Assembly (NCBI GenBank): GCA_035515235.1
Contig: DATJBS010000014.1
Location: 1-64,000 of the forward strand
Source of the DNA: JAMLHH01 sp035515235
GTDB taxonomy: Bacteria; Bacteroidota; Bacteroidia; Chitinophagales; JADIYW01
Direction of reading: 5' to 3'
Length of the DNA stretch: 64,000 nt
In this document: piece after piece, positions 54,941-64,000 of the stretch
Position numbering within the stretch: the first letter of the stretch is position 1
How the letters are laid out: each line of letters begins with the position of its first letter
The notes under the pieces: model-generated
What the model saw: only the letters and a program-made list of their open reading frames with translations
The model's database searches: none
What the model was told of the DNA's origin: nothing
Position numbers and translations under genes: made by a program

Positions 54941-54975
54941 GGTGCAAATTTACACCTAAATCGAATCATTTGCAA
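54941..54975 (-). promoter_or_regulatory. parDE promoter with overlapping palindromic operator
   Basis: On the minus strand TTG (54973-54975) and the perfect -7 element TAAATTTG (54945-54952) are 20 bp apart. The -7 element is the centre of the palindrome GGTGTAAATTTGCACC (54941-54956, one pair imperfect). A ParD bound there would block RNA polymerase, which fits autoregulation. Confidence 0.65.
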
Positions 54976-55010
54976 GTTTCTTTTATATTTTGCCAACTGT
55001 CTGATAAATT

Positions 55011-55160
55011 TCATTTTCTAGCAGTTTTCTTATGAAAATTTTCTTCAGAAATATAAATTAACTTTTGTTGAAGATCTTTTTCTAAAATTTCATCCATCAT
55101 TGCTCTATACCCATCAGAAAGAATCCATTCATTTTCATTGTTTTTAGAATCTTGGTCCAT
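55011..55160 (-). CDS. small ORF of 49 aa, unknown
   Basis: An ATG at 55160 opens a frame of 49 codons ending in TGA, 10 bp after the stop of the secreted 706-aa protein gene. The product (MDQDSKNNENEWILSDGYRA, then MMDEILEKDLQQKLIYISEE, ending HKKTARK) is acidic, helical and has no signal peptide or motif I can name. Its composition looks protein-like and the spacing fits an operon, but a chance frame is not excluded. Confidence 0.45.
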   Translation of the reverse strand: MDQDSKNNENEWILSDGYRAMMDEILEKDLQQKLIYISEENFHKKTARK

Positions 55161-55170
55161 ATTTTTCAAT

Positions 55171-57291
55171 TTATTCAACAATCCCAATAATTCTACCGAC
55201 GTTCCAAATATTCTTGTACCAAAACTTCCATTTATTATTCAAAGCTTGACCTTCTTCTCTTTCCCAAAAGTGCAAATCATGTACAGGATATAAATAACCA
55301 AAATGATAAGAGGTATGATCTGGACGTTTTGTTGCTAATTCATTTACAGGATATCTGTAATTAGATTCTCGTGAACGAACAATTTTTATTCCTTCTTCTC
55401 TGATGTTTTTCGCAGTTTCTAAATTAGTTAAAGCTTTCTTTTCGGCTGAGGAATCTTTATTGATTTGAGATTTCCTATAATCTATTAAATATTGCATCGT
55501 CGCTGCACGATGTTGTGTCCGCAATGCTACCATATCTAAACTCTCGACGATTTCTTTGTATACAAGATTTTTCAACTCATTTTCATTCACTAATTGTCTA
55601 TAATACTGATATTCTTCATTATACTCTTTTAGTGCCGATATTACATTTTGTTCTACACTATCTAATACTTGCAGACTAGCTCTATTTCGAAGATATTCAT
55701 AAGTTCTTGCGGGCATTGGATGCAATGGAAAATTTTTATCCATTGGCATTTCATCCGTCACAGTGGCTGCTGTGAGATATTGCATCAAATTTCCTGCTTT
55801 GATTTTGAGATTTTGAAGCTTATTCACTTCTTTAAAGAATATTATACTGTTTTCATAAGGGATTAATTTATCAAAGTACTGTTCTGGATAAGGCTCAATA
55901 TATTTCCCATTGATTTCTGAACTCCAGCTCCAATTTGCAATGCTCCAATCAATCAGCCAATAACTCCACTCCCAACCTGAGCTAAATGTCAAATGACCTT
56001 CAATATTCAAACTATCACAGTATAAAATATCTTCTAATCTTGCATTCAGATAGGGTGTCAAAAATAATGGAATACTATTATCAAATGTGACCCAATAGGC
56101 TGATTCAGGATAATACCAAGTTTCTCTTTGTTGGCGGTCCTGCAGAAGCATATCTCTCATGTGAAGAAGATTTTCATTCCCATATACAGGAGCTAAGATA
56201 TCATTGAGCGTATAAAACATGACCGTATGAATCATAGTGCCTCTGTATTTATCGAGGGAATCCGTTACTATTTCAGAAACTGCTTTACCTTTATTTACCA
56301 TCGTTTCTGGCTTCACGACATGCTCTCTTCCTGTCAAATGAATTCCTTTTTTTAATAATAAGCTATGAACATAAGCTCTCAATTCAGCTTTCTTTTGAGC
56401 ATTTCCAGAAGAGAATTCTGTTTCAGAAAATTCTACATTCCAATAATCCCAATCAGCTACGGTCAACTCATTGAATCTTTTTAAAATTTGCTTTTCTTTT
56501 GTTCTAAATGATTTTTGAGGATTACGATATAATTTATAAGCAGATTGTTGTTTCATGTGCAAGGACAAATCCAAACCAGCAATCACTCCACGATCTTTCA
56601 TATATTTTACCCATTTCTGAGCATAAGCTGGCCATTCCTTTCTATTGATGGTTTCTAAAAGATTGAATTCCATATAGTTTTGACGATTCCTTGCTAGCCA
56701 ATCGATGTATTCTTTAATGCGTTTTTCTCCACCTGGAAAGTTCTCATCTAGCAACGATTCTGTTAATTCTGTTGGATGCATTGTGTGTAAATGAAATCCC
56801 ATTTTATTAAATCTCGGCCGAGAACTATAAGTCAATTCATCCTGCAAGAGCCAAGTTTTCAAATCAGGAATTTGCATAGCTCGAGGATGGTAAAAATTAA
56901 AATTCAAAACTTCTTGCAACAATCCATACAATCCAGCACTAATACCTTCATAACTATGAGCATCTAATTTCAATACATATTGATTGCCAATAGTCTCTCC
57001 TTCCCATAAGTAAGATCGATTAACAACAGGAACAACCGGATAAGAAGAATTTGCCTCAATCATCTCCTCATGAGTAATGATGGGTAAAATAATATTCACT
57101 TCTGTCTTTGTTGGAGAATTGAACAATACTTCTGTTGCTCCAGCTTTTAGAAACAATACTTTTACATCTTCTAATGTATATTTAGCAATAGGTTTTTGAA
57201 GCAAATAAGCATCTGCTTGAATATTAATTGTGTAAGCATACAAAGGCAGAAAACACCAAGAGAAAAGGAATAAGAAGAAAATTTTGCGCAT
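55171..57291 (-). CDS. secreted glycoside-hydrolase-like protein, unknown specificity
   Basis: The protein of 706 aa has a signal peptide (IFFLFLFSWCFLPLYAY). Residues 25-150 resemble the N-terminal domain of alpha-glucuronidase/GH20-type enzymes and DUF4838 proteins, with GISAGLYGLLQEVLNFNFYHPRA and the preceding YVLKL strand. Then a TIM-barrel-like part follows, with PRFNKMGFHLHTMHP, YIDWLARNRQNYMEFN and KDRGVIAGLDLSLH. A helical C-terminal third includes a charged segment near residue 600. I cannot assign catalytic acids. A polysaccharide-degrading or carbohydrate-binding role in the periplasm or outer membrane is inferred. Confidence 0.55.
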   Translation of the reverse strand: MRKIFFLFLFSWCFLPLYAYTINIQADAYLLQKPIAKYTLEDVKVLFLKAGATEVLFNSPTKTEVNIILPIITHEEMIEANSSYPVVPVVNRSYLWEGETIGNQYVLKLDAHSYEGISAGLYGLLQEVLNFNFYHPRAMQIPDLKTWLLQDELTYSSRPRFNKMGFHLHTMHPTELTESLLDENFPGGEKRIKEYIDWLARNRQNYMEFNLLETINRKEWPAYAQKWVKYMKDRGVIAGLDLSLHMKQQSAYKLYRNPQKSFRTKEKQILKRFNELTVADWDYWNVEFSETEFSSGNAQKKAELRAYVHSLLLKKGIHLTGREHVVKPETMVNKGKAVSEIVTDSLDKYRGTMIHTVMFYTLNDILAPVYGNENLLHMRDMLLQDRQQRETWYYPESAYWVTFDNSIPLFLTPYLNARLEDILYCDSLNIEGHLTFSSGWEWSYWLIDWSIANWSWSSEINGKYIEPYPEQYFDKLIPYENSIIFFKEVNKLQNLKIKAGNLMQYLTAATVTDEMPMDKNFPLHPMPARTYEYLRNRASLQVLDSVEQNVISALKEYNEEYQYYRQLVNENELKNLVYKEIVESLDMVALRTQHRAATMQYLIDYRKSQINKDSSAEKKALTNLETAKNIREEGIKIVRSRESNYRYPVNELATKRPDHTSYHFGYLYPVHDLHFWEREEGQALNNKWKFWYKNIWNVGRIIGIVE

Positions 57292-57448
57292 CGTTTAAAG
57301 ATAATAGTAAATTAAGAAAATGAGAAAATTTAAACTGAATTTAAGCTCCTGCAAATTTCTAAAATCACACATTTTACTTGATTCAATACTCTATGATTCT
57401 ATTCAAAATAAATAATCTCAGCATATTAGAGGATTGAGATTAATATCG

Positions 57449-57456
57449 TAATTTTG
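57449..57456 (+). promoter_or_regulatory. candidate -7 element just before lepA
   Basis: TAATTTTG matches TAnnTTTG and ends 4 bp before the ATG; a TTAG 19 bp upstream (57426-57429) could be a weak -33. The lepA mRNA would then be nearly leaderless. Confidence 0.45.
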
Positions 57457-57460
57457 TGGC

Positions 57461-59251
57461 ATGGACAATATCCGAAACTTTTGCATTATAGCACATATCG
57501 ACCATGGCAAATCTACTTTGGCAGACCGCCTATTAGAATATACTCATACTGTTTCTGACAGAGATATGCAGTCGCAGACTTTAGATGATATGGATTTGGA
57601 AAGAGAACGAGGCATTACCATCAAAAGCCACGCTATCCAAATGGACTTTAATATTGCAGGTACAGATTATGTTTTCAACCTGATAGATACTCCTGGACAC
57701 GTAGATTTCTCCTATGAAGTTTCTAGATCTTTAGCTGCTTGTGAAGGCGCATTGCTTTTAGTAGATGCTACTCAAGGTATCCAAGCTCAGACGATTTCTA
57801 ATATGTATTTAGCTTTAGAAAATGGTCTAGAAATTATTCCAGTCGTGAACAAAGTGGACGTTGATGGCGCTATGATTGACGATGTAAAAGATCAAATCGT
57901 CGAACTTTTAGGTTGTGAATACGAAGATATCTTAGAAGCTAGTGGTAAATCAGGTATTGGTATACAAGAAATATTAGAAGCTGTAGTCAAAAGAATTCCT
58001 GCACCAAAAGGGAATGTAAACGAACCTCTTCAAGCATTAATTTTTGACTCTGTTTTTAATCCATTCAGAGGAGTTATCGCATATTTTAGAATCTTTAATG
58101 GTTCACTTAAAAAAGGTGATAAGATTAAATTTATGGCTACTGATAAGGTATATGAAGCCGATGAAGTAGGGATTTTAAGAATGGGTCTAGAACCTAAAAC
58201 TGAAGTAAAAGCAGGAGATGTAGGGTATTTGATTACAGGTATCAAAAACTCAAAGGATATTAAAGTTGGGGACACACTGACTCAAGCAAACAATCCATGT
58301 AAAGAAGCTATCAAAGGGTTTGAAGATGTAAAACCGATGGTTTTTGCGGGTATTTATCCAATCGACACGGATGAATTTCAAGAATTAAGAGAAGCTTTAG
58401 AAAAATTGCAACTTAACGATGCTTCTTTAGTTTGGGAGCCTGAAACTTCATTAGCTCTTGGATTTGGTTTTAGATGTGGATTTTTAGGGTTATTGCATCT
58501 TGAAATTGTTCAAGAAAGACTAGATCGCGAATTCGATATGGCAGTCATTACGACTGTACCTAACGTAACCTATCACGCTTATCTAAAAGATGGAACGGAT
58601 TTTATCATGAACAACCCTTCTGATATGCCGGAACCTACTTCTTTAGAAAGAATAGAAGAACCATATATCAAAGCACAAATTATTACTAAGCCAGAATATA
58701 TTGGTGGCTTAATGAAATTATGTATGGATAAAAGAGGCATTCTCACTAATCAAGTGTATTTGTCTCCAAACAAAATCGAACTACAGTTTGAAATGCCATT
58801 GGCAGAAATTGTTTTTGACTTTTATGACCATTTGAAATCCATCTCTAAGGGTTATGCAAGTTTTGATTATTTCAGATTGGACTATAGAGCGAGTGATTTA
58901 GTAAGATTAGATGTCAAACTCAACGGTGAAAACTTAGATGCTCTTTCTGCTTTAATTCATAGAACTAAGGCTTATGATTTTGGCAGAAGATTATGTGAAA
59001 AACTGAAAGAATTAATCCCTCGTCAGCAATTCGTCATCGCCATCCAAGCGGCAATAGGCATGAAAGTCATTGCTCGTGAAACTATCAGCGCATTAAGAAA
59101 AGATGTTACCGCTAAATGTTATGGTGGTGATATTTCTCGTAAACGTAAATTACTAGAAAAACAGAAAAAAGGTAAAAAACGTATGCGCCAAGTAGGTAAC
59201 GTAGAAGTTCCTCAGCAAGCGTTTATGGCTGTTTTGAAATTGAATGAATAA
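57461..59251 (+). CDS. lepA: elongation factor 4 (LepA)
   Basis: The translational GTPase of 596 aa has G1 AHIDHGKSTLADRLL, the switch region LDDMDLERERGITIKSH, G3 DTPGHVDFSYEV, G4 NKVDVDGA, and the LepA-specific C-terminal domain with AKCYGGDISRKRKLLEKQKKGKKRM. Elongation factor 4 acts on stalled or mistranslocated ribosomes. The gene is complete and of normal length, and its stop is 4 bp from the convergent peptidase gene. Confidence 0.97.
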   Translation: MDNIRNFCIIAHIDHGKSTLADRLLEYTHTVSDRDMQSQTLDDMDLERERGITIKSHAIQMDFNIAGTDYVFNLIDTPGHVDFSYEVSRSLAACEGALLLVDATQGIQAQTISNMYLALENGLEIIPVVNKVDVDGAMIDDVKDQIVELLGCEYEDILEASGKSGIGIQEILEAVVKRIPAPKGNVNEPLQALIFDSVFNPFRGVIAYFRIFNGSLKKGDKIKFMATDKVYEADEVGILRMGLEPKTEVKAGDVGYLITGIKNSKDIKVGDTLTQANNPCKEAIKGFEDVKPMVFAGIYPIDTDEFQELREALEKLQLNDASLVWEPETSLALGFGFRCGFLGLLHLEIVQERLDREFDMAVITTVPNVTYHAYLKDGTDFIMNNPSDMPEPTSLERIEEPYIKAQIITKPEYIGGLMKLCMDKRGILTNQVYLSPNKIELQFEMPLAEIVFDFYDHLKSISKGYASFDYFRLDYRASDLVRLDVKLNGENLDALSALIHRTKAYDFGRRLCEKLKELIPRQQFVIAIQAAIGMKVIARETISALRKDVTAKCYGGDISRKRKLLEKQKKGKKRMRQVGNVEVPQQAFMAVLKLNE

Positions 59252-59255
59252 AAAA

Positions 59256-61415
59256 CTATTCTTTTAAGTTCAATAGAAAGTTGGTGATTGTATTGTACAA
59301 TTGAAGTTGTATATCAGCACCGCTTATTCCATGTCTACCATTTGTGTAAGAATTCATTTGGAAAATCTTATTGTTTTTAACTAAGCTTTTAGATAATTCT
59401 AAAGAGTTTTGATAGTGTACATTATCATCCGCTGTGCCGTGTATTAAAAGCAAATTTCCATTGAATTTTTCTGCTAATTCTACAGGAGAACCTTTGTCAT
59501 ATCCTACAGGGTTACCTATAGGCGTGCGCATGTATCGTTCTGTATAGATGGCATCATAATATCTCCAATCTGTCACAGGTGCTATACTCACTCCTCCTTT
59601 CAGCAGAGGTTCGTCTTGCATCATACACATCAGAGTTAAGTATCCACCATAGCTCCAACCGAACATAAAAACCTGAGTAGAATCTACATAATCCTTAGTA
59701 TTCATGTATCGTATGGCTCTGAGTTGATCTTCTGCTTCGTACTGACCTAGCTTTCCGTAAGTCATTTTTTTAAAATCCGCACCTCTTGCTCCTGTACCTC
59801 TATTATCTACACAAACAATTATAAATCCTTGATGAGCCATATAATTCAGCCATGTATTTTGGTTGCTTCCCCAATCATTCACTACCTTTTGCGATCCAGG
59901 ACCACCATATACTAAAAATAAAACTGGATATTTTTTTAAAGTATCAAAATCTGGCGGCAAGATTTCCCAAGCTCTTAACTGATAATCATCTATAGGCATC
60001 CAAAAGAAATTCTTTTTCATTAAAACAGAATCTTCTGTCCTATTATCTTCTAATAGTATTTGTGAAATATTGCTCCGAACTGACTTGACAGCAATCTTTG
60101 AACGAATATCTTGACGACTCCATTTTTCAATGAAATTTCCTTCACCTAACATATTTATCTTAGAAGTTCCTGTTGTGTCAGAGATATAATTTAATGAATG
60201 GCTCTTCATGTCCCAAGTCAATACGCTCGTTCTTTCAGGTGTAGGCAAATGGCTACTAAAAAATATCAAACTATCGTCCAAGTCTATTCTAAAAACATCT
60301 TTGACATCGAAATCACCTTGAGTAACCTGTTGAATATGATTTTTCTGATTGATAAAAAACAAGTGATTATAACCATTTCTCTCAGATGTAATCGCTAATT
60401 CTCCATCTGGGAGTATTGTGAAAAGAGTGGGCAAATCCACGTATCTTTTATCTTCTTCTCTATACCACAATTCTTTTTGTTGATTAAACACGTTGTATCT
60501 CCAAACTTGCAAATCATTTTGCAATCTGTTCAAAGTCAATAAAGTCAAGGTTTTAGCATCTTTCCACTTTAACAATGGAAAATAGGTCGCTTCTAATTTT
60601 ATTTTAAAATGCTTCTTTTTAGAGACATAAATCCATGCTGAAACTTCAGAAATATCTTCTCCTGCTCTAGGGTATTTATAGGTAAAATTTTCAGGATAAT
60701 CATTCTTATAAAATGGAATTGAAAATTCTTTCACCTTAGATTCATCAAATTTAAGATAGGCTAATGATTGGCTATCATCTGACCAAAACATTGATTTTGT
60801 CATCCCAAATTCTTCTTCATATACCCAATCACTCGCTCCATTAATGATAGAATTCACTTGACCATCAGAAGTAACTTGCTCAGTTTTATGAGTTTTTAGA
60901 TGAAAAATGTAAATATTATTCTCAAAAACATAAGCTACCTTTTCCAAATTGGGAGAAATCGTAGGATACATGATTTTTTGACCTTCAGCAATCTCTACAT
61001 ATTGATGGAGATGCTGATTTATGTAATAATATTGCACTTGTGTAGAATGTCTATTAATACTTTCTTGGTTTAAACCCACTAGAAAAACATTTGACTTTAA
61101 TAATTCAAACGTACTGATTAGCGCATTTTTTAAGTTGAATTTCTCTTGAAGAATATGACTATCAAATAACTTCGATTTTTCTTCAGAATGGAGATCATAT
61201 TGATAAAGCTCACTGCTCTTTTGTTGAGTATTATTTTCCTGTAAAATATATTGATGGCTATTGATGAACTGGAATTGTGGAAGAGTTTTGGCTTGAAACT
61301 TTTTTTGGATAAAAATGTCTTCTAAAGTAAATGGAAGATCAGCAAAACATTTTTCCAAACTCATTCCCGATAGACACAAAATCAATAATACTAAGCTCAA
61401 ACATCTTCTATCCAT
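59256..61415 (-). CDS. S9 family peptidase, dipeptidyl peptidase IV-like
   Basis: The protein of 719 aa has a signal peptide (LSLVLLILCLSGMSLEKCFA), a beta-propeller with the DPP IV glutamate motif ASDWVYEEEFGMTKSMFWSDD, and a C-terminal alpha/beta-hydrolase domain. The catalytic triad appears as GWSYGGYLT (Ser), HGTADDNVHYQN (Asp) and NGRHGISG (His). DPP IV enzymes remove Xaa-Pro or Xaa-Ala dipeptides from the N-terminus of peptides, probably in the periplasm here. It is convergent with lepA. Length fits the family. Confidence 0.92.
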   Translation of the reverse strand: MDRRCLSLVLLILCLSGMSLEKCFADLPFTLEDIFIQKKFQAKTLPQFQFINSHQYILQENNTQQKSSELYQYDLHSEEKSKLFDSHILQEKFNLKNALISTFELLKSNVFLVGLNQESINRHSTQVQYYYINQHLHQYVEIAEGQKIMYPTISPNLEKVAYVFENNIYIFHLKTHKTEQVTSDGQVNSIINGASDWVYEEEFGMTKSMFWSDDSQSLAYLKFDESKVKEFSIPFYKNDYPENFTYKYPRAGEDISEVSAWIYVSKKKHFKIKLEATYFPLLKWKDAKTLTLLTLNRLQNDLQVWRYNVFNQQKELWYREEDKRYVDLPTLFTILPDGELAITSERNGYNHLFFINQKNHIQQVTQGDFDVKDVFRIDLDDSLIFFSSHLPTPERTSVLTWDMKSHSLNYISDTTGTSKINMLGEGNFIEKWSRQDIRSKIAVKSVRSNISQILLEDNRTEDSVLMKKNFFWMPIDDYQLRAWEILPPDFDTLKKYPVLFLVYGGPGSQKVVNDWGSNQNTWLNYMAHQGFIIVCVDNRGTGARGADFKKMTYGKLGQYEAEDQLRAIRYMNTKDYVDSTQVFMFGWSYGGYLTLMCMMQDEPLLKGGVSIAPVTDWRYYDAIYTERYMRTPIGNPVGYDKGSPVELAEKFNGNLLLIHGTADDNVHYQNSLELSKSLVKNNKIFQMNSYTNGRHGISGADIQLQLYNTITNFLLNLKE

Positions 61416-61522
61416 AAGAATTATAAAAATTTATGTTTGCAAAGTAAGAACTTATCTTTCAAACCTATTATTTTACACGAGTTAATAAGACACCACAAAG
61501 ATTCCTTTAAGCCTAAAATGTT

Positions 61523-62188
61523 ATGAAGCACCAAATCTCAACTATATTATTAATTTTCTTATGCTTCTGTGTTCAGAATATACTCTCCGCTCAAGAGCAA
61601 GAATATAAGACCATAAAAATCGAAGAAGTCGAAGAAGACACTACGATATATAAAAGCAATGACAATAGCGATGTAGCAAAGTCTGTTTCAAAAAAAGAAG
61701 ATAAAAAATGGGATTGGAGTCAATTTAGAGTAGGTGGAAATTTAGGTTTAAGTTTTGGAAGCTATACTTATGTTGAAGTCTCTCCTACAGTAGGTTATTG
61801 GATTATACCAGAAAAGCTACAAATCGGAGTCAGTACTAAATTTATTTACCAAAGCTTCAAATATAACAATGGAGATAAATACAAAAGCTTCGTTTATGGC
61901 GGTGGAGTTTTTGCGGATTATGTGATTTGGCGAGGACTATTTGCTCATGGTGAATTTGAACTCATTAACAAGGACTCCTATTTTAGTAATAAGAGAGTAA
62001 ATGTTCCCAGTTTACTTTTAGGCGGTGGATACATTCAGACTATGGGTAATGCCGGACATTTCTACATTGCTGCGCTGTTTGATGTATTAGATAGTGATGA
62101 ATCTTTAAATACAGGAACTTTTGGAGATTTTCCTTTGATTTTAAGAGTAGGTTTTGGATTTGGGTTTCCGGGAGCCAACAGAAAATAA
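61523..62188 (+). CDS. outer membrane beta-barrel protein
   Basis: The protein of 221 aa has a signal peptide (ISTILLIFLCFCVQNILSAQ), a short charged linker, and about 150 residues of alternating strands rich in Gly and aromatic residues (RVGGNLGLSFGSYTYVEVSPTVGYW, then LQIGVSTKFIYQSF, FADYVIWRGLFAHGEFEL, LLLGGGYIQ), ending with LRVGFGFGFP. This is the style of small porin-like or OmpA/W-type barrels of eight strands. Function unknown. It precedes the ABC exporter gene by 56 bp. Confidence 0.75.
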   Translation: MKHQISTILLIFLCFCVQNILSAQEQEYKTIKIEEVEEDTTIYKSNDNSDVAKSVSKKEDKKWDWSQFRVGGNLGLSFGSYTYVEVSPTVGYWIIPEKLQIGVSTKFIYQSFKYNNGDKYKSFVYGGGVFADYVIWRGLFAHGEFELINKDSYFSNKRVNVPSLLLGGGYIQTMGNAGHFYIAALFDVLDSDESLNTGTFGDFPLILRVGFGFGFPGANRK

Positions 62189-62244
62189 TTTTTATTTAAA
62201 AAGAGATCAATTTCTCTCCTCCGAATTAAGCTTACTTTCGTGAT

Positions 62245-63999
62245 ATGATTCGCTTGATACAATATTTACAATACTATAAATCAAGATTTTATTTTTCTAC
62301 GGTTGCTAGTATTTTGAATAAAATTTTGGATTTGATGCCTCCTCTTTTAGTGGGATGGTTGATAGATATTGTCGGTGGTAATTCTCCATTTTGGCTAAGA
62401 ACCTACACTAATAATGACCCGTGGGAAGGCGCTAAATTTATTGGAATAGGTATTTTTATCATTTTTGCCTTAGAAAGTTTGACAGAGTGGATGTTCTCCA
62501 AAGGTTTTTTGACTCTAGCGCAAGATGTTCAGCAAAGATTAAGAATAGATACTTATGAAAAGCTTCAAAAAAAACCACTCTCCTTTTTTGAAAATAATCG
62601 AACAGGAAATATTTTATCTATACTCAATGAAGATATCAATCGACTAGAGCGTTTTCTTTATGATGTCTATAATGAAATGATACAGATTGTAGTCTTATTG
62701 ATTTTCTCAACGATTGCATTCATTAGCGTTTCTTGGCAATTAGCATTAATTGGTTTAATTCCAATTCCATTTATCATTTTTGGAAGTATCTTTTATCAAA
62801 GATGGATTGGAAAATATTATAAAAATATCAGAGATCAAGCAGGGGTTTTGAATTCTAGACTAGAAAATAATATTTCTGGTATTCAAGTGATTAAAAGTTT
62901 TTCTACTGAGCAGTTTGAAAAAGACCGAGTAGAATCAGCTTCAAACGATTATTTAATTGCAAATAAAGAAGCCATTAAATATCAAGTTCTCTATACGCCA
63001 TTGATTAGAATGTTTGTGGCTGTAGGATTTGCAGGAGTTTTATTAATGGCTTCATTGTGGATTTTAGAAGGTAAAAACAATATTAGCATAGGTCAATTAG
63101 CATTGTACGGAATGTTAATACAGAGATTATTATGGCCATTAACTAGACTTGGAAAAGTATTTGACGAATGGCAGAGATCGCAAGCTGGAGCAAAAAGAAT
63201 TTTTGATTTATTAGATGTGCCGGAAGAAGTCAATACTGGAAAGTCCTCACTTCCTCATCGTTTAACAAAAGGTATCCGATTTGAGAATGTATTTTTCAGA
63301 TATAATAAAGAAGGGAATCCTGTCTTTGGAAATATTTCTGTCAATATACCTGCAGGTAAAGTCACTGGAATTGCTGGTTCTACTGGAGCTGGAAAAAGCA
63401 CTTTAATCAAATTGATACTTGGATTTTATCCTTTTGAGAAAGGCGATATCTATTTTGATGATGAGAAAATTCAAGATTTGGATTTATATCAACTCCGTCA
63501 ACATGTATCATTAGTCAGTCAAGATGTGTATCTATTTCATGGAACTATAGCAGAAAATATCGCTTACGGAAAAATTGATGCAACAATTGAAGAAATTCAA
63601 AATGCTGCAAAAAAAGCAGCTATGCATGATTTTGTAATCTCACTACCTGAACAATATTCGACTATAGTTGGTGAAAGAGGAATCAAACTTAGTGGTGGTC
63701 AAAGACAACGATTAAGTATAGCAAGAGCTATTTTGAAAGATGCACCTATCATAGTATTAGATGAAGCTACAAGTGCTGTCGATACCGAAACGGAGAAAAT
63801 TATTCAGCAAAATTTAGAGCTCTTGACTCAGAATAAAACTGCCATTATGATAGCACATAGATTGTCTACATTGCGTAATGCCGATCAAATATTGATTTTA
63901 GAAAATGGTCAGATTCAAGAAAGTGGCAATCATCAGGAATTGATTGCTAAAGAAGGAATTTATCATCAGCTATGGAGTATTCAATCCAATAATATTTAG
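62245..63999 (+). CDS. ABC exporter, fused permease and ATPase (MsbA/LmrA-like)
   Basis: The half-transporter of 584 aa has a membrane domain of six helices (residues 1-330) and an ABC ATPase with Walker A GSTGAGKSTL, the Q-loop LVSQDVYLF, signature LSGGQRQRLSIARAIL, Walker B PIIVLDEATSAVD and the H-loop MIAHRLSTL. It would work as a homodimer, exporting lipid, peptide or drug; the substrate is unknown. The stop is the last triplet before the window edge, so the gene is complete. TACTTTCG 4 bp before the ATG is a near-consensus -7 element. Confidence 0.92.
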   Translation: MIRLIQYLQYYKSRFYFSTVASILNKILDLMPPLLVGWLIDIVGGNSPFWLRTYTNNDPWEGAKFIGIGIFIIFALESLTEWMFSKGFLTLAQDVQQRLRIDTYEKLQKKPLSFFENNRTGNILSILNEDINRLERFLYDVYNEMIQIVVLLIFSTIAFISVSWQLALIGLIPIPFIIFGSIFYQRWIGKYYKNIRDQAGVLNSRLENNISGIQVIKSFSTEQFEKDRVESASNDYLIANKEAIKYQVLYTPLIRMFVAVGFAGVLLMASLWILEGKNNISIGQLALYGMLIQRLLWPLTRLGKVFDEWQRSQAGAKRIFDLLDVPEEVNTGKSSLPHRLTKGIRFENVFFRYNKEGNPVFGNISVNIPAGKVTGIAGSTGAGKSTLIKLILGFYPFEKGDIYFDDEKIQDLDLYQLRQHVSLVSQDVYLFHGTIAENIAYGKIDATIEEIQNAAKKAAMHDFVISLPEQYSTIVGERGIKLSGGQRQRLSIARAILKDAPIIVLDEATSAVDTETEKIIQQNLELLTQNKTAIMIAHRLSTLRNADQILILENGQIQESGNHQELIAKEGIYHQLWSIQSNNI

Positions 64000-64000
64000 A

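Overview
The window looks like chromosomal DNA of an AT-rich Bacteroidota, probably a marine-type or saprospira/chitinophaga-like member; species-level assignment is not possible from the sequence alone. Signs are: a type IX secretion C-terminal sorting domain on a secreted esterase, promoters of the TTTG-N18-20-TAnnTTTG type, few Shine-Dalgarno sites, a Bacteroidota-style division/cell-wall cluster (mraZ to ftsZ without murF, murB or ddl), AcnB-type aconitase, a DPP4-like S9 peptidase and outer-membrane barrel proteins.

Left part (about 1-32,100): a dense accessory island. After decayed remnants of a fatty-acid-hydroxylase gene comes a surface-glycan or glycolipid-like set: an FAD-dependent oxidoreductase, two multi-pass GT-C-like proteins (one with C-terminal TPRs), three GT2 glycosyltransferases, a CE4 deacetylase, AsnB, a NodU/CmcH-type carbamoyltransferase, a glutaminase/PP-loop sugar amidotransferase fusion and a WecD-like GNAT. 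Mixed with these are oxidative tailoring enzymes: a JmjC/cupin_8 protein whose HxD is HxG (a halogenase-like or dead site), an AspH/LpxO-type hydroxylase, a PhyH dioxygenase, a soluble-type membrane desaturase and a cytochrome-b5-fused front-end desaturase. A CotH-like protein follows, then five radical SAM proteins, all with the Cys-rich SPASM-like block placed before the radical SAM domain, and an SGNH hydrolase. No known pathway is matched as a whole; my inference is a heavily decorated glycolipid or surface polymer. No RiPP precursor was found.

Middle (32,400-47,900): the complete dcw operon mraZ-rsmH-ftsL-ftsI-murE-mraY-murD-ftsW-murG-murC-ftsQ-ftsA-ftsZ, preceded by four 10-bp MraZ boxes in perfect register and closed by an intrinsic terminator.

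Right part (47,900-64,000): a T9SS-secreted esterase; a REP-associated tyrosine transposase (RAYT) between two arrays of a 20-bp palindrome in opposite orientations; a 33-bp palindrome present on either side of this segment; a structured-RNA-like element; acnB with terminator; a tRNA(CAT) with promoter and terminator; a parDE toxin-antitoxin pair with an operator over its promoter; a secreted glycosidase-like protein followed by a 49-codon ORF; lepA; a DPP4-family peptidase; a beta-barrel protein and a complete ABC exporter.
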